Assembly: GCA_022510745.1 (NCBI GenBank)
Contig: JAFLSY010000001.1
Span: 297,042 to 361,041 of the forward strand
Length of the DNA stretch: 64,000 nt
From: Lachnospiraceae bacterium
Lineage (GTDB): Bacteria; Bacillota; Clostridia; Lachnospirales; Lachnospiraceae
Reading direction: 5' to 3'
Numbering within the stretch: the first letter of the stretch is position 1; each line of letters starts with the position of its first letter. The position numbers and the translations under genes are program-made. Below are positions 45,243 through 54,614 of this stretch, piece by piece. The notes under the pieces are model-generated. The model saw nothing but the letters and a program-made list of their open reading frames with translations, was not told the origin of the DNA and ran no database searches.

Positions 45243-46265
45243 ATGAGCGACATTAAAATGATAGCTCCCCCGGTACCCAATGTGCCCTGGCAGGAGAAGC
45301 CGGAAGGCATCAAAGGCGCACCTATCTGGAGATATACGGAGAACCCCATTATCGGACGCAATCCGGTAGAAGGAGTAGCCAGAATCTTCAACAGTGCGGT
45401 TATGCCCTATGGGGACGAATTCATCGGTGTATTCCGCGGCGAGCAGACAAACGGTATCCCTTATATCTATCTGGGACGCAGTAAGGATGCTATCCACTGG
45501 GATTTTGACAAGAATAAGATTCCTTTTGTAGACGAAGAGGGGAAGCCTTTCATGCCCCTGTATGCATATGACCCCAGACTGGTGAAGGTGGAGGATACCT
45601 ATTACATCATCTGGTGTCAGGATTTCTATGGCGCTTCTATCGGCTTGGCAAAGACCACGGATTTCAAGACCTTTACCAGACTGGAGAATCCCTTCATTCC
45701 GTTTAACAGGAATGCGGTATTGTTCCCCCGTAAGATCAACGGCAAATACATGATGCTGTCCCGCCCTTCCGACAGCGGACATACACCTTTCGGCGATATC
45801 TTCTTAAGCGAGAGTCCCGATATGGTATACTGGGGCAGACACAGACATGTAATGGGACGCAGCAGTGAGTGGTGGGAGTCCGTTAAGATTGGCGGCGGTG
45901 CAGCACCTATTGAGACTTCAGAGGGCTGGCTGTTATTCTATCACGGCGTAAGCGGCACCTGCAACGGTCTGGTCTACAGCATCGGCGGCGCTATTCTGGA
46001 TCTGGACAATCCTTCCATCGTGAAGTATCGCTGCGAGACTTTCTTATTGACGCCGGAAGAGTGGTACGAGGAAAGAGGCTTTGTGCCCAATGTAACTTTC
46101 CCTTGTGCGACCATTCACGATCCGGAATCCGGAAAGATCGCAATCTATTACGGATGCGCAGACAGCTATGTAGGTCTGGCATTTACAAAGTTCGATGAAA
46201 TCGTGGCTTATATCAAAGAGCACAGTGTTGTAAGAACAGAAGATACTGAAATCGGAAAGAGATAA
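45243..46265 (+). CDS. GH130 subfamily 2-like beta-1,4-mannooligosaccharide phosphorylase
   Basis: A 340-residue cytoplasmic phosphorylase expected to release alpha-mannose-1-phosphate from the non-reducing end of beta-1,4-manno-oligosaccharides. It is a five-bladed propeller family. The catalytic Asp110 lies in YAYDPRLV. The Arg/His phosphate-binding environment (ARIFNSA, SRPSDSGHTPFGD) is visible. The YAYDPR form and length fit GH130_2 rather than the longer GH130_1 at 48696. It closes the first part of the locus, and a hairpin and a new promoter follow. Confidence 0.92.
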   Translation: MSDIKMIAPPVPNVPWQEKPEGIKGAPIWRYTENPIIGRNPVEGVARIFNSAVMPYGDEFIGVFRGEQTNGIPYIYLGRSKDAIHWDFDKNKIPFVDEEGKPFMPLYAYDPRLVKVEDTYYIIWCQDFYGASIGLAKTTDFKTFTRLENPFIPFNRNAVLFPRKINGKYMMLSRPSDSGHTPFGDIFLSESPDMVYWGRHRHVMGRSSEWWESVKIGGGAAPIETSEGWLLFYHGVSGTCNGLVYSIGGAILDLDNPSIVKYRCETFLLTPEEWYEERGFVPNVTFPCATIHDPESGKIAIYYGCADSYVGLAFTKFDEIVAYIKEHSVVRTEDTEIGKR

Positions 46266-46305
46266 GAGCGTGCATGCGCACTTTTCGAAACATACAGTTA
46301 AAAAC

Positions 46306-46335
46306 GTGGGAGAGGGAACCCTCTCCCACAATTTA
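46306..46335 (+). terminator. Hairpin terminating the transport cluster
   Basis: GTGGGAGAGG (46306-46315) pairs with CCTCTCCCAC (46320-46329) around a 4-base loop. The tail AATTTATAA is a weak T-run, so termination may be partial. Confidence 0.6.
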
Positions 46336-46374
46336 TAACTACGGAAATTAATTTGGAAAATTAAGTCTGTACGC

Positions 46375-46402
46375 TTGCAAGCGGGCAGATTTCTGATACA
46401 AT
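46375..46402 (+). promoter_or_regulatory. Promoter of the lacI-epimerase-phosphorylase operon
   Basis: TTGCAA (46375-46380), a 16-base spacer and TACAAT (46397-46402), 58 bases before the LacI start. Confidence 0.6.
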
Positions 46403-46459
46403 AAAACAAGACGGACATAGACCGACCGGATGGACTTTAAATCCGGATGGAGAAGCAGC

Positions 46460-47497
46460 ATGGCGAAGATGAAGAAAGCTGTAAAGATGGCGGATATCGC
46501 GGCACGGTTAAAATGCAGTACCGTGACGGTATCCAAGGCGCTGTCGGGGCAGAAGGGTGTCAGTGAAGAGATGCGGACCCGCATTAAGGAACTGGCATCG
46601 GAGATGGGATATAAGCTGCCCGCTTCCGCCCAGACAAACAGCGCAAGGAAAAGTTATAATATCGGAGTTGTTCTTTCAGGCCGCTATCTGGCCAGTTATG
46701 ATACCTTCTACTGGAAGATGTATCAGGAAATAGCGGATAGGGCGATCCAAAAGGAATGCTTTACCCTGTTTGAAATTATTAACGAAGAGATGGAGCGGAG
46801 CAGGCAGCTGCCCAAGCTTTTGGGAGAGCACAAGGTGGACGGGCTCATTGTCATAGGTAAGCCCGGCTATTCCTATGAAGAATTTTTGAAGCAGGAGGCA
46901 GACCTGCCTTTGATATTTCTGGATTTTTACGAACCGGACGGCAAGGTGGACTGCTTTGTTTCGGACGGCTTTTACGGTACTTACATGCTGACAAATTACC
47001 TTTTAGGAAAAGGACATCGGGCCATTGCCTATGTGGGAACGCTGTTTTCCACCGACTCTATTACCGACAGGTATATGGGATATGTAAAATCCCTCTTGGA
47101 GCACGGCATAGAGGTGAAACGGGAATATCTGATCGAGGACCGGGATGTGAAAAGCGGTCTGCGGGATAACTACTCCACGATGGCTTTTCCCGAGAAGATG
47201 CCCACTGCTTTTGTATGTAACTGTGATTTTATAGCAAGTCTGGTCATTAAGGCGCTGCAGAAGAGGGGAATCAGGGTACCGGAGGATGTATCCGTGGTCG
47301 GGTATGACAACTATTTAAACCCCGGTTTATGCGACGTGGAGATTACCACCTATGCGGTGGATATAAAGGAAATGGCAAACGCCGCCATCCGCACTTTACT
47401 GCAGAAGCTGGATGGGGAACCATATAAAAAAGGAATCCATATTGTGGAGGGCCACCTGGTAGAAAAAAACAGCGTGGCGGAAAGGAAGAATATATGA
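46460..47497 (+). CDS. LacI-family transcriptional regulator
   Basis: A 345-residue regulator with a helix-turn-helix at about 8-28 (KMADIAARLKCSTVTVSKAL), the hinge region near 45-60, and a sugar-binding core from about 65. It probably controls the mannan genes in response to a manno-oligosaccharide, mannose or a phosphorylated product. Start 46460 is chosen because GGATGGAGA lies upstream; an extension to 46430 adds residues not typical of the family. It overlaps the epimerase gene by 4 bases (ATGA), tying regulator and catabolic enzymes together. Candidate targets are the palindromes at 28596 and 28683. Confidence 0.93.
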   Translation: MAKMKKAVKMADIAARLKCSTVTVSKALSGQKGVSEEMRTRIKELASEMGYKLPASAQTNSARKSYNIGVVLSGRYLASYDTFYWKMYQEIADRAIQKECFTLFEIINEEMERSRQLPKLLGEHKVDGLIVIGKPGYSYEEFLKQEADLPLIFLDFYEPDGKVDCFVSDGFYGTYMLTNYLLGKGHRAIAYVGTLFSTDSITDRYMGYVKSLLEHGIEVKREYLIEDRDVKSGLRDNYSTMAFPEKMPTAFVCNCDFIASLVIKALQKRGIRVPEDVSVVGYDNYLNPGLCDVEITTYAVDIKEMANAAIRTLLQKLDGEPYKKGIHIVEGHLVEKNSVAERKNI

Positions 47498-48681
47498 GTA
47501 ATTTGCAAGAAAAGTACATGGCAGAAGAGATGAAAAGGCATCTCACGGAGAACATCCTTCCCTTCTGGAAGGGATTAAAGGATGAGGAACACGGTGGCTT
47601 TTACGGTTTTGTGGGACCGGACTTATCAGTGGACAAGCAGGCGGTAAAGGGCTGCATATTAAACAGCCGTATTCTGTGGTTCTTCTCTAACGCAGCCATG
47701 GCTTTAAAGGATGATTCCCTGTTAGAGTATGCGGGTCATGCTTATAAATTTTTTGAAGAATACTGCCTGGATAAGGAATACGGCGGTGTGTTCTGGTCAG
47801 TGACCTATGACGGCAAGCCCGAGGATACTACCAAGCATATTTATAATCAGGCATTTGCGGTGTATGCGCTTTCCTCCTATTTTGCGGCAAGTAAGGAGCC
47901 TTCTGCAATAGAATATGCATGGCAGCTTTTTGACGTGATTGAGAAGCAGGGCTTTGATGAAGGCGGTTATAAGGAGGCGCTGGATCGGAGTTTTGCTCCC
48001 GCGGAAAATGACAAGCTTTCCGAGAACGGCGTCATGGCGGACAGAACCATGAATACCTTATTACATATCTTTGAAGCGTATACGGAGCTGCTGCGCGTAA
48101 CGAATGACAATCGTGTCAGAGAGAAGCTGCTTTGGATTCTGGATACCTTCCGCAACAAAATTTACAATCCCACGCTGCACAGGCAGGAGGTATTCTTTGA
48201 CAATGACATGAACAGTATCATAGACCTGCATTCTTACGGGCATGACATTGAAACCTCCTGGCTGCTTGACAGAGGACTGGCAGTGATCGGTGATGAGGCC
48301 CTGACAAAACAGTGGAGACCCATCATTGCGGAACTGGTGGAGGAAGTTTACAAGAAAGCATATTACAACAACTCTTTATCCAACGAATGTGAAAAGGGTG
48401 TAGTGGATAAAAAGAGAGTCTGGTGGGTACAGGGGGAGGCTGTAGTCGGCTTCTATAACCAGTACCAAAATGCGCCGGAGCGTACAGAATATCGTGAGGC
48501 CGCAGAAAATATCTGGAACTTTATCAAAACTTACGTGGTGGATAAGCGTGCAGGTTCCGAATGGTTCATGCATGTAAACGATATAGGTGAGCCGGAAACC
48601 GATAAGCCCATTGTAGAGCCTTGGAAATGTCCTTATCACAACGGGCGTATGTGCATGGAAATCATGAGAAGAATGGCATAG
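47494..48681 (+). CDS. Cellobiose 2-epimerase (AGE superfamily)
   Basis: A 395-residue cytoplasmic enzyme converting the reducing-end sugar between glucose and mannose. In mannan pathways it turns mannobiose into mannosyl-glucose. The (alpha/alpha)6-barrel has the expected catalytic histidines His191 (LLHIFEAY), His250 ([10 protein letters not shown]) and His382 (CPYHNGRM). It sits directly before the phosphorylase that uses its product, with a 14-base gap. The pairing epimerase plus GH130_1 is the known mannobiose route of Bacteroides fragilis and Ruminococcus albus. Confidence 0.95.
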   Translation: MSNLQEKYMAEEMKRHLTENILPFWKGLKDEEHGGFYGFVGPDLSVDKQAVKGCILNSRILWFFSNAAMALKDDSLLEYAGHAYKFFEEYCLDKEYGGVFWSVTYDGKPEDTTKHIYNQAFAVYALSSYFAASKEPSAIEYAWQLFDVIEKQGFDEGGYKEALDRSFAPAENDKLSENGVMADRTMNTLLHIFEAYTELLRVTNDNRVREKLLWILDTFRNKIYNPTLHRQEVFFDNDMNSIIDLHSYGHDIETSWLLDRGLAVIGDEALTKQWRPIIAELVEEVYKKAYYNNSLSNECEKGVVDKKRVWWVQGEAVVGFYNQYQNAPERTEYREAAENIWNFIKTYVVDKRAGSEWFMHVNDIGEPETDKPIVEPWKCPYHNGRMCMEIMRRMA

Positions 48682-48695
48682 AGGAGGAGATACCC

Positions 48696-49871
48696 ATGGT
48701 ACATGAAAAGTTTTATGAGTTGAAAGAAAAGCAGGAAGCTCTGCTTTCCAGAAAGAATCAGGTGGACGAGAGCTTTTATAACGGTATTTACAATCGTTAT
48801 CAGTATCCCGTTCTGACAAGGGAGCATATTCCTCTGACCTGGCAGTACGATCTGAATAAGGAAACCAATCCTTTCTTTGAGGAGAGATTGGGTGTCAATG
48901 CGGTAATGAATTCCGGCGCCATCTATTTAAACGGCAAATACTATTTAGTGGCCCGTATTGAGGGCAACGACAGAAAGTCCTTCTTCGGAGTGGCTGAGAG
49001 CGATAACGGTGTGGACGGTTTCCGTTTCTGGGACTATCCCGTAGTGCTGCCGGATACCTGTCCCGAGGAGACCAATGTATATGATATGCGTCTGACCAAG
49101 CATGAGGACGGCTATATTTACGGCGTGTTCTGCTCCGAAAGCAAGGATACGGATTCTAAGGATTTATCCGCGGCGGTTGCTGCGGCAGGCATTGTAAGGA
49201 CTAAGGATTTAAAGACTTGGGAAAGACTGGACAATCTGACCACCCTGCATTCTCCTCAGCAGCGCAATGTGGTGCTGCATCCGGAGTTTATAGACGGTAA
49301 ATATGCTTTCTATACCCGTCCCATGGACGATTTTATTGATACCGGTTCCGGCGGCGGCGTGGGCTTCGGTCTGTGTGAGGATATTACCCATGCGGTGATC
49401 GACGAGGAGAAAATGACCAGTCTCCGTAAATACCACACTATTACCGAAGTGAAAAACGGTGCGGGTGCGGTACCCATCAAGACCGATAAGGGCTGGATAC
49501 ACATTGCACACGGCGTGCGTAATACGGCGGCGGGACTGCGTTATGTCATTTATGCTTTTGCTACGGCCCTGGACGATCCTTCCAAAGTCATTGCGGAGCC
49601 TTCCGGCCTGTTGATTGGACCCAGGAAAGGCGAGAGAGTGGGCGATGTCTCCAACGTGGTATTTACCAACGGAGCCATTGTAGGCGAGAACAAAGAAGTC
49701 TATATTTACTATGCATCCAGCGATACCAGACTGCATGTTGCCGTGACCGATCTGGACAGGCTGACGGACTATGTATTCTCCACTCCTTCAGATCCTCTGC
49801 GCAGCCCCGACTGTGTAAAACAGCGCTGCGAACTGATTGAAAAGAATTTGAAATTGCTTTCGGAGGGCTAA
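48696..49871 (+). CDS. 4-O-beta-D-mannosyl-D-glucose phosphorylase (GH130 subfamily 1-like)
   Basis: A 391-residue cytoplasmic enzyme expected to split mannosyl-glucose plus phosphate into mannose-1-phosphate and glucose. The catalytic Asp130 in VYDMRLT is essentially the position known for the B. fragilis enzyme (Asp131). The [26 protein letters not shown] and [13 protein letters not shown] segments are typical. GAGGAGGAGA precedes the ATG at 48696. It acts after the epimerase encoded just upstream, and the CE17-like esterase begins 6 bases after its stop. Confidence 0.95.
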   Translation: MVHEKFYELKEKQEALLSRKNQVDESFYNGIYNRYQYPVLTREHIPLTWQYDLNKETNPFFEERLGVNAVMNSGAIYLNGKYYLVARIEGNDRKSFFGVAESDNGVDGFRFWDYPVVLPDTCPEETNVYDMRLTKHEDGYIYGVFCSESKDTDSKDLSAAVAAAGIVRTKDLKTWERLDNLTTLHSPQQRNVVLHPEFIDGKYAFYTRPMDDFIDTGSGGGVGFGLCEDITHAVIDEEKMTSLRKYHTITEVKNGAGAVPIKTDKGWIHIAHGVRNTAAGLRYVIYAFATALDDPSKVIAEPSGLLIGPRKGERVGDVSNVVFTNGAIVGENKEVYIYYASSDTRLHVAVTDLDRLTDYVFSTPSDPLRSPDCVKQRCELIEKNLKLLSEG

Positions 49872-49877
49872 ACAGAT

Positions 49878-51029
49878 ATGAAAGAGTTGACTGATTTTGA
49901 AAAAGGTCTGGTGAATGTCGGTGACGATTCCCGTATTCTCGGTGTTATGCAGAGAGCTTTAAAGGGAGAGCCTATAAAGCTTGCGTTTTTAGGCGGTTCC
50001 ATTACCCAGGGCTCCGTCGCTTCTACACCGGAGGGCTGCTATGCATACCTGACTTATAAATGGTGGACGGAAAGCTTTCCTAAAGCGGCATTCACCTATA
50101 TCAATGCAGGCATCGGCGGCACCACTTCCCATCTTGGCGTGGGCCGGGTAGAAGAGGAAGTGCTGCGCCATGAACCGGACTTTGTGATCGTGGAGTTTTC
50201 CGTCAATGACGCGGATACGGACCCCCATTTTCAGGAGACCTACGAGAGTCTGGTGCGCCGTATTCTTTCTGCCAAATTTGCACCGGCGCTGCTCATTGTA
50301 CATAATGTACGATACGATGACGGCGGCAATGCAGAGGCGATTCACGGCCCTGTAGGAAACCATTACAATCTGCCCAGAGTGAGTATGAAACCGACCATTT
50401 ATGCTCAGGTGGAAGCAGGGAACATTAAGAGGCGGGATATTACACCGGACGATCTGCATCCCAATGATGCGGGACATGCTTTGGTGGCAGGTGTGATCAC
50501 CCATTATCTGGAGAAAGAAAGACAAAAGCTTCTGGCTGGTCCGGACGAGGATTCTATTAAAGAAAAAGCGGCAGTATCAGCTGCAAGCCCGCTTCCTAAG
50601 CCGCTTACGGCAAGCGCCTATGAAAAGGCTCACAGATTTAGGAACGATGAATTAAAACCCATACTCTGTCAGGGCTTTACACCGGATACTACGGAGCAGA
50701 GCTGCGTGTCCGACTGCTTTAAGAAAGGCTGGACGGCCTCTGAACTTGGCGCTAAGATCGTATTTGAGGCAGAGGGCAGCAATCTTGCGGTGCAGTACCG
50801 TAAAACCGTCAGAAAACCTGCACCCATAGCTACTCTTACCATTGACGGAGATACGGCCCATGCGGTCAAACTGGATGCCAATTTTGACGAGGAATGGGGT
50901 GACTGCCTCTATCTGGAGACCTTGACAGAGCACGGAGTGGGCGGAAAACACCGTATCGAGATTGAAATCACGGAGACCCATGCGGACGATAAAGAAGTTT
51001 TCTATCTGGTGTCCCTAATATGCGCATGA
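49878..51029 (+). CDS. Cytoplasmic CE17-like mannan acetylesterase
   Basis: A 383-residue SGNH esterase without a signal peptide, predicted to deacetylate imported manno-oligosaccharides so that the phosphorylases can act. Catalytic blocks are Ser41 (GGSITQG), GIGGTTS, Asn110 (FSVND) and Asp191/His194 (TPDDLHPND). A C-terminal beta-sandwich (about 250-383) matches that of the exported esterase at 26048. The layout is that of the Roseburia CE17 enzyme (SGNH plus CBM35-like). It lies between GH130_1 and GH94 in the catabolic operon. Confidence 0.9.
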   Translation: MKELTDFEKGLVNVGDDSRILGVMQRALKGEPIKLAFLGGSITQGSVASTPEGCYAYLTYKWWTESFPKAAFTYINAGIGGTTSHLGVGRVEEEVLRHEPDFVIVEFSVNDADTDPHFQETYESLVRRILSAKFAPALLIVHNVRYDDGGNAEAIHGPVGNHYNLPRVSMKPTIYAQVEAGNIKRRDITPDDLHPNDAGHALVAGVITHYLEKERQKLLAGPDEDSIKEKAAVSAASPLPKPLTASAYEKAHRFRNDELKPILCQGFTPDTTEQSCVSDCFKKGWTASELGAKIVFEAEGSNLAVQYRKTVRKPAPIATLTIDGDTAHAVKLDANFDEEWGDCLYLETLTEHGVGGKHRIEIEITETHADDKEVFYLVSLICA

Positions 51030-51108
51030 TCCGTGGAAAATGGACAGCAGTAGATGAATTCAAAAAAGTAATGAAAAAAATATAACCCATAAAGGAGAAT
51101 TAAGGCAC

Positions 51109-53502
51109 ATGAATTACGGTTATTTTGATGAAGCAAACAAGGAATATGTGATCACAAAACCCAATACTCCCGCACCCTGGGCGAACTATTTAGGTTCCCC
51201 GGCCTACGGCGCCATTATTTCCAACAATGCCGGCGGCTACAGCTTTGTAAAGAGCGGTGCAAACGGACGTATCCTGCGCTATCATTTTAACAGCGACGAT
51301 ACCCCCGGCAGATATATTTATCTGCGCGATGACGAGACAGCGGATTACTGGTCCGCATCCTGGCAGCCCGTTGCAAAACCCTTAGATCAGTATAAGAGCG
51401 AGTGTCACCACGGTACCGCTTATACCAATCTGATCGCCGACTATGCGGGTATTCATTCCGAGGCACTCTACTATGTACCTTTAAACAAGACCTACGAAGT
51501 ATGGAGAGCAAAGGTTACCAATACCACGGATAAGCCCAGAAAGATTTCCGTATTTAGCTATGCGGAGTTTACCAACGACAGCAATTACGAGCAGGATCAG
51601 GTGAATCTGCAGTACACTCTGTTTATCACCAGAACCTATTTCAAGGGAAATAAGATTCTGCAGACCATCAATGAGAATGTGGGCAAGAACGAAAAGGGTT
51701 CCAACGGCAGGGAGCGTTTCTTAGGACTGGCCGGTGCACCGGTTACTTCCTACAACGGTGATAAGGAAGCTTTCATCGGCAATTACCACACCTACGGCAA
51801 TCCCGTTGCAGTAGAGAACGGCAAATGTAACGGTGTGTTAAACTACAACACCAACGGCTGCGGCGCTCTGCACAGTGCATTAGAACTGGCACCGGGCGAG
51901 AGCAAGGAGTTAGTGTTCATATTAGGACAGGCAAATGAGGAAGCAGCAGAGGCGATCATCAGTTCCTACAACAATGCAGGACAGGTTGAGAAAGAGCTGC
52001 AGGAGTTAAAGACCTACTGGCACAGCAAGCTGGATAATTTCCAGGTAAATACGCCGGATGCGGCTTTCAACAGCATGATCAATACTTGGAACGCATATCA
52101 GTGCTTCATCACCTTTACATGGTCCAGAGCCGCTTCCTTCGTATACTGCGGACAGCGTAACGGTTACGGCTACCGTGATACCGTGCAGGATATTCAGGGT
52201 ATCATCCATCTGGATCCGGAAATGGCACTGCAGCAGATTCGTTTCATGCTTTCCGCGCAGGTGAACCACGGCGGCGGACTGCCCTTAGTAAAATATACTC
52301 ACAATCCCGGACACGAGGATACACCGGATGACGAGTCCTATGTAAGGGAGACGGGCCATCCTGCCTATCGTGCGGACGATGCACTCTGGCTCTTCCCCAC
52401 CGTTTGGAAGTATGTAGCGGAAACCGGAAACAAGGATTTCATCAATGAAGTGATTCCCTATGCCAATAAGGAAGAGGGTACCGTATATGACCATTTAAAG
52501 AGAGCCATTCAGTTCTCCATGGACCGTCTGGGCGACCACAAAATGCCCGCAGGTCTGCATGCGGATTGGAACGACTGTCTGCGCCTGGGCAAGAAGGGTG
52601 AATCCACTTTCGTGGCTATGCAGCTCTACTATGCCTTTACCGTAATGAAGGGCTTTGCGGAAGACCAGAAGGATACGGAGTACATTGCTTATCTGGAGAA
52701 GACTCAGAAAGAGTTGGGAGATATCATTCAAAAAGAATGTTGGGAGGACGACCGTTACGTCAGAGGTATCAAAGAGGACGGACAGGTTATCGGTTCCAAG
52801 CACGATCCTGAAGCCAGCATGTGGTTAAATCCCCAGTCCTGGGCCGTTATCAGCGGTCTGGCAAGCAAAGAGCAGGCAGAAGCGGCATTGGAGTCCGTAC
52901 ACAGTCAGTTAAATACCAAATTCGGTGTACGCCTGATGACCCCTTCCTATGTGGATCATGCCTTTGACGGTGCGCAGGCCCTCCTGTTCAATCCTTCCAC
53001 TAAGGAGAACGGCGGTATTTTCTCACAGCCCCAGGGTTGGATTATTTTAGCGGAAGCGCTGATGGGACACGGCAACCGTGCTTTTGAATACTTTACAGAA
53101 AGTTCCCCCGCATCTCAGAACGACAATGCGGATGTGCGGAAGTTAGAGCCCTATGTACATGGACAGTTTACCGAGAGCGTTGAGTCTCCTTTTGAGGGAC
53201 GTTCCCATGTGCACTGGTTGACCGGTACAGCTTCCACTTGTATGGTAGGCTGCGTAGAAGGTATCTGCGGTATGCGTCCTGACTTAAACGGTCTCTGGGT
53301 ATGCCCTGCAATTCCTTCCGACTGGAAAGAGATCACCATGGATAAGACCTTCCGTGGCAAGAAACTCCACATTACCGTGAAGAACCCTAATGGTAAGGAA
53401 GGCGGCTTTAGTGAGTTCTACTTAAACGGCAAGAAGTTGGAGCAGCCCTATGTTCCCGCAGCGGATATGCTGGCTGAGAACGAAGTAGTATTGGTACTGT
53501 AA
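51109..53502 (+). CDS. GH94 cellobiose phosphorylase
   Basis: A 797-residue cytoplasmic enzyme that splits cellobiose with phosphate into glucose-1-phosphate and glucose. A beta-sandwich N-terminal domain and an (alpha/alpha)6 barrel are recognisable from YGYRDTVQD and AGLHADWNDCL. The catalytic acid is Asp489, matching Asp490 of the Cellvibrio enzyme. Length fits cellobiose phosphorylase; acceptance of Glc-Man from glucomannan is possible. AAAGGAG precedes the ATG. It is the last gene of the lacI operon. Its presence with GH130 enzymes suggests that glucomannan, not only pure mannan, is the diet. Confidence 0.93.
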   Translation: MNYGYFDEANKEYVITKPNTPAPWANYLGSPAYGAIISNNAGGYSFVKSGANGRILRYHFNSDDTPGRYIYLRDDETADYWSASWQPVAKPLDQYKSECHHGTAYTNLIADYAGIHSEALYYVPLNKTYEVWRAKVTNTTDKPRKISVFSYAEFTNDSNYEQDQVNLQYTLFITRTYFKGNKILQTINENVGKNEKGSNGRERFLGLAGAPVTSYNGDKEAFIGNYHTYGNPVAVENGKCNGVLNYNTNGCGALHSALELAPGESKELVFILGQANEEAAEAIISSYNNAGQVEKELQELKTYWHSKLDNFQVNTPDAAFNSMINTWNAYQCFITFTWSRAASFVYCGQRNGYGYRDTVQDIQGIIHLDPEMALQQIRFMLSAQVNHGGGLPLVKYTHNPGHEDTPDDESYVRETGHPAYRADDALWLFPTVWKYVAETGNKDFINEVIPYANKEEGTVYDHLKRAIQFSMDRLGDHKMPAGLHADWNDCLRLGKKGESTFVAMQLYYAFTVMKGFAEDQKDTEYIAYLEKTQKELGDIIQKECWEDDRYVRGIKEDGQVIGSKHDPEASMWLNPQSWAVISGLASKEQAEAALESVHSQLNTKFGVRLMTPSYVDHAFDGAQALLFNPSTKENGGIFSQPQGWIILAEALMGHGNRAFEYFTESSPASQNDNADVRKLEPYVHGQFTESVESPFEGRSHVHWLTGTASTCMVGCVEGICGMRPDLNGLWVCPAIPSDWKEITMDKTFRGKKLHITVKNPNGKEGGFSEFYLNGKKLEQPYVPAADMLAENEVVLVL

Positions 53503-53518
53503 TTTCATAAGGAATAAC

Positions 53519-53573
53519 AAGAGGGTGTCCCTTCCTCTATGACTCAAAAAGCATAGTTTTGGGACACCCTCTT
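53519..53573 (+). other. Large nested hairpin after GH94
   Basis: AAGAGGGTGTCCC (53519-53531) pairs perfectly with GGGACACCCTCTT (53561-53573). An inner stem CTATG/CATAG lies at 53537-53541 and 53552-53556. No T-run follows, so termination is uncertain. It may act as an RNA end-protecting structure. Confidence 0.6.
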
Positions 53574-53592
53574 CCTGCTATTGGAGGAGGTT

Positions 53593-54468
53593 ATGAGAAA
53601 GAAAAGAGAAAAGTTGTCGTTTTGGCGGGGTGCGATTCTGATAATCTGTATGTGCTCTGTACTTTTCGGGACAGCCTGCGGGAAGTCTGCAAACAATCTG
53701 GAGAAATATCCTGTTGGCGATATTACGCCTATAGATGAAATAAGATCAGCCATCACCCCCGGTGATACCCCGCTGATCGTTTATGATGATGCTCCCTACT
53801 TAAGTGAAATTACATTTAACGCAGAAGTGGGAGAGGGCTGTATTCTGGAAGCTTGGGATGGAGAAGTCTGGCGGATACTCTACAGTGACTGGCAGAGCAT
53901 ACCGGGTGCGGTGACATTTCAATATACGCTGAAGGATGGCGTTCTGACGGATGTCAATCTGGAGAATCTGGCTGCCTTTGGAACTGGCAACTACCGGATT
54001 CTGGCTCACGGTTCGGGAGAGAATGCGTGGGGAGAAACAACGGATGATCAGCTTTTCTACAGAAGGGATATTCGGATTTTAAGTGCAGTGGAGCTAGAGG
54101 AAGGCAGATCGTTAGCGGATCTGTTAGATGTATCCGAAACAATCTATTGGGGCTTTCTGCAGCAGGAAGGGACAAATGTGGATTTGCCTTGGGAAGATTT
54201 TAAAGAGCTGGGTATGGAAGCGCTTTCTTGTTCCTGCGTGGGCAGGATGGGGCGGGATGTAGGAGCTGCTGATCCGGCTTCCCGGGACTTTCATTTCTGT
54301 CTTATTTTAGACCATAATACGATTGTTCATATCTATAATGAGAGCGGGGTGACCGCAGAGGGTGTATCTTACAATGCGGTCTGTGCCGTAAACGGCTTGG
54401 AAGAGTATCTGCTGCTTTCCGTGGGCGAGGAGTGGTGGGAGAAGGTTTTGGACTATCCGGAAAAGTAG
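53593..54468 (+). CDS. Hypothetical lipoprotein
   Basis: A 291-residue lipoprotein of unknown function. The signal peptide has a basic start (RKKREK), a hydrophobic core (17-30) and a lipobox ending in TAC (lipidated Cys near 29). The mature part is acidic and rich in Trp, with beta-strand-like stretches (YLSEITFNAEVGEGCILEAWDG). No catalytic motif is recognised. The ATG at 53593 has GGAGGAGG just upstream. It stands alone between the nested hairpin and the MFS promoter. Four Cys after lipidation could form disulphides. Confidence 0.75.
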   Translation: MRKKREKLSFWRGAILIICMCSVLFGTACGKSANNLEKYPVGDITPIDEIRSAITPGDTPLIVYDDAPYLSEITFNAEVGEGCILEAWDGEVWRILYSDWQSIPGAVTFQYTLKDGVLTDVNLENLAAFGTGNYRILAHGSGENAWGETTDDQLFYRRDIRILSAVELEEGRSLADLLDVSETIYWGFLQQEGTNVDLPWEDFKELGMEALSCSCVGRMGRDVGAADPASRDFHFCLILDHNTIVHIYNESGVTAEGVSYNAVCAVNGLEEYLLLSVGEEWWEKVLDYPEK

Positions 54469-54489
54469 GAAAATTTGCAGAATTTTGTA

Positions 54490-54518
54490 TTGAAACCTAA
54501 TTAAATTAGGTATATAAT
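54490..54518 (+). promoter_or_regulatory. MFS-gene promoter with 17-bp palindromic operator filling its spacer
   Basis: TTGAAA (54490-54495), a 17-base spacer and TATAAT (54513-54518). The palindrome ACCTAATTAAATTAGGT (54495-54511) is perfect about its central base and covers almost exactly the spacer. A repressor bound here would block RNA polymerase. Confidence 0.7.
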
Positions 54519-54546
54519 TTTTTTTGAATTTGATTAGGGTCAATGA

Positions 54547-54573
54547 CAGAGTCTATGGACTCTGTCCATAGAC
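54547..54573 (+). promoter_or_regulatory. Two mutually exclusive leader hairpins upstream of the MFS gene
   Basis: CAGAGTC (54547-54553) can pair with GACTCTG (54558-54564). Alternatively GTCTATGGA (54551-54559) can pair with TCCATAGAC (54565-54573). Both cannot form at once. Confidence 0.45.
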
Positions 54574-54614
54574 CCGGAGAATTTTGTAAATCTATAGAGA
54601 ATAGAGGTTGTATT

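Noticed and set aside
53519..53573. An integron attC-like or recombination site
   Set aside because: The stem is perfect, without the mismatches and core sites of attC, and no integrase or cassette is nearby. An RNA hairpin is simpler.
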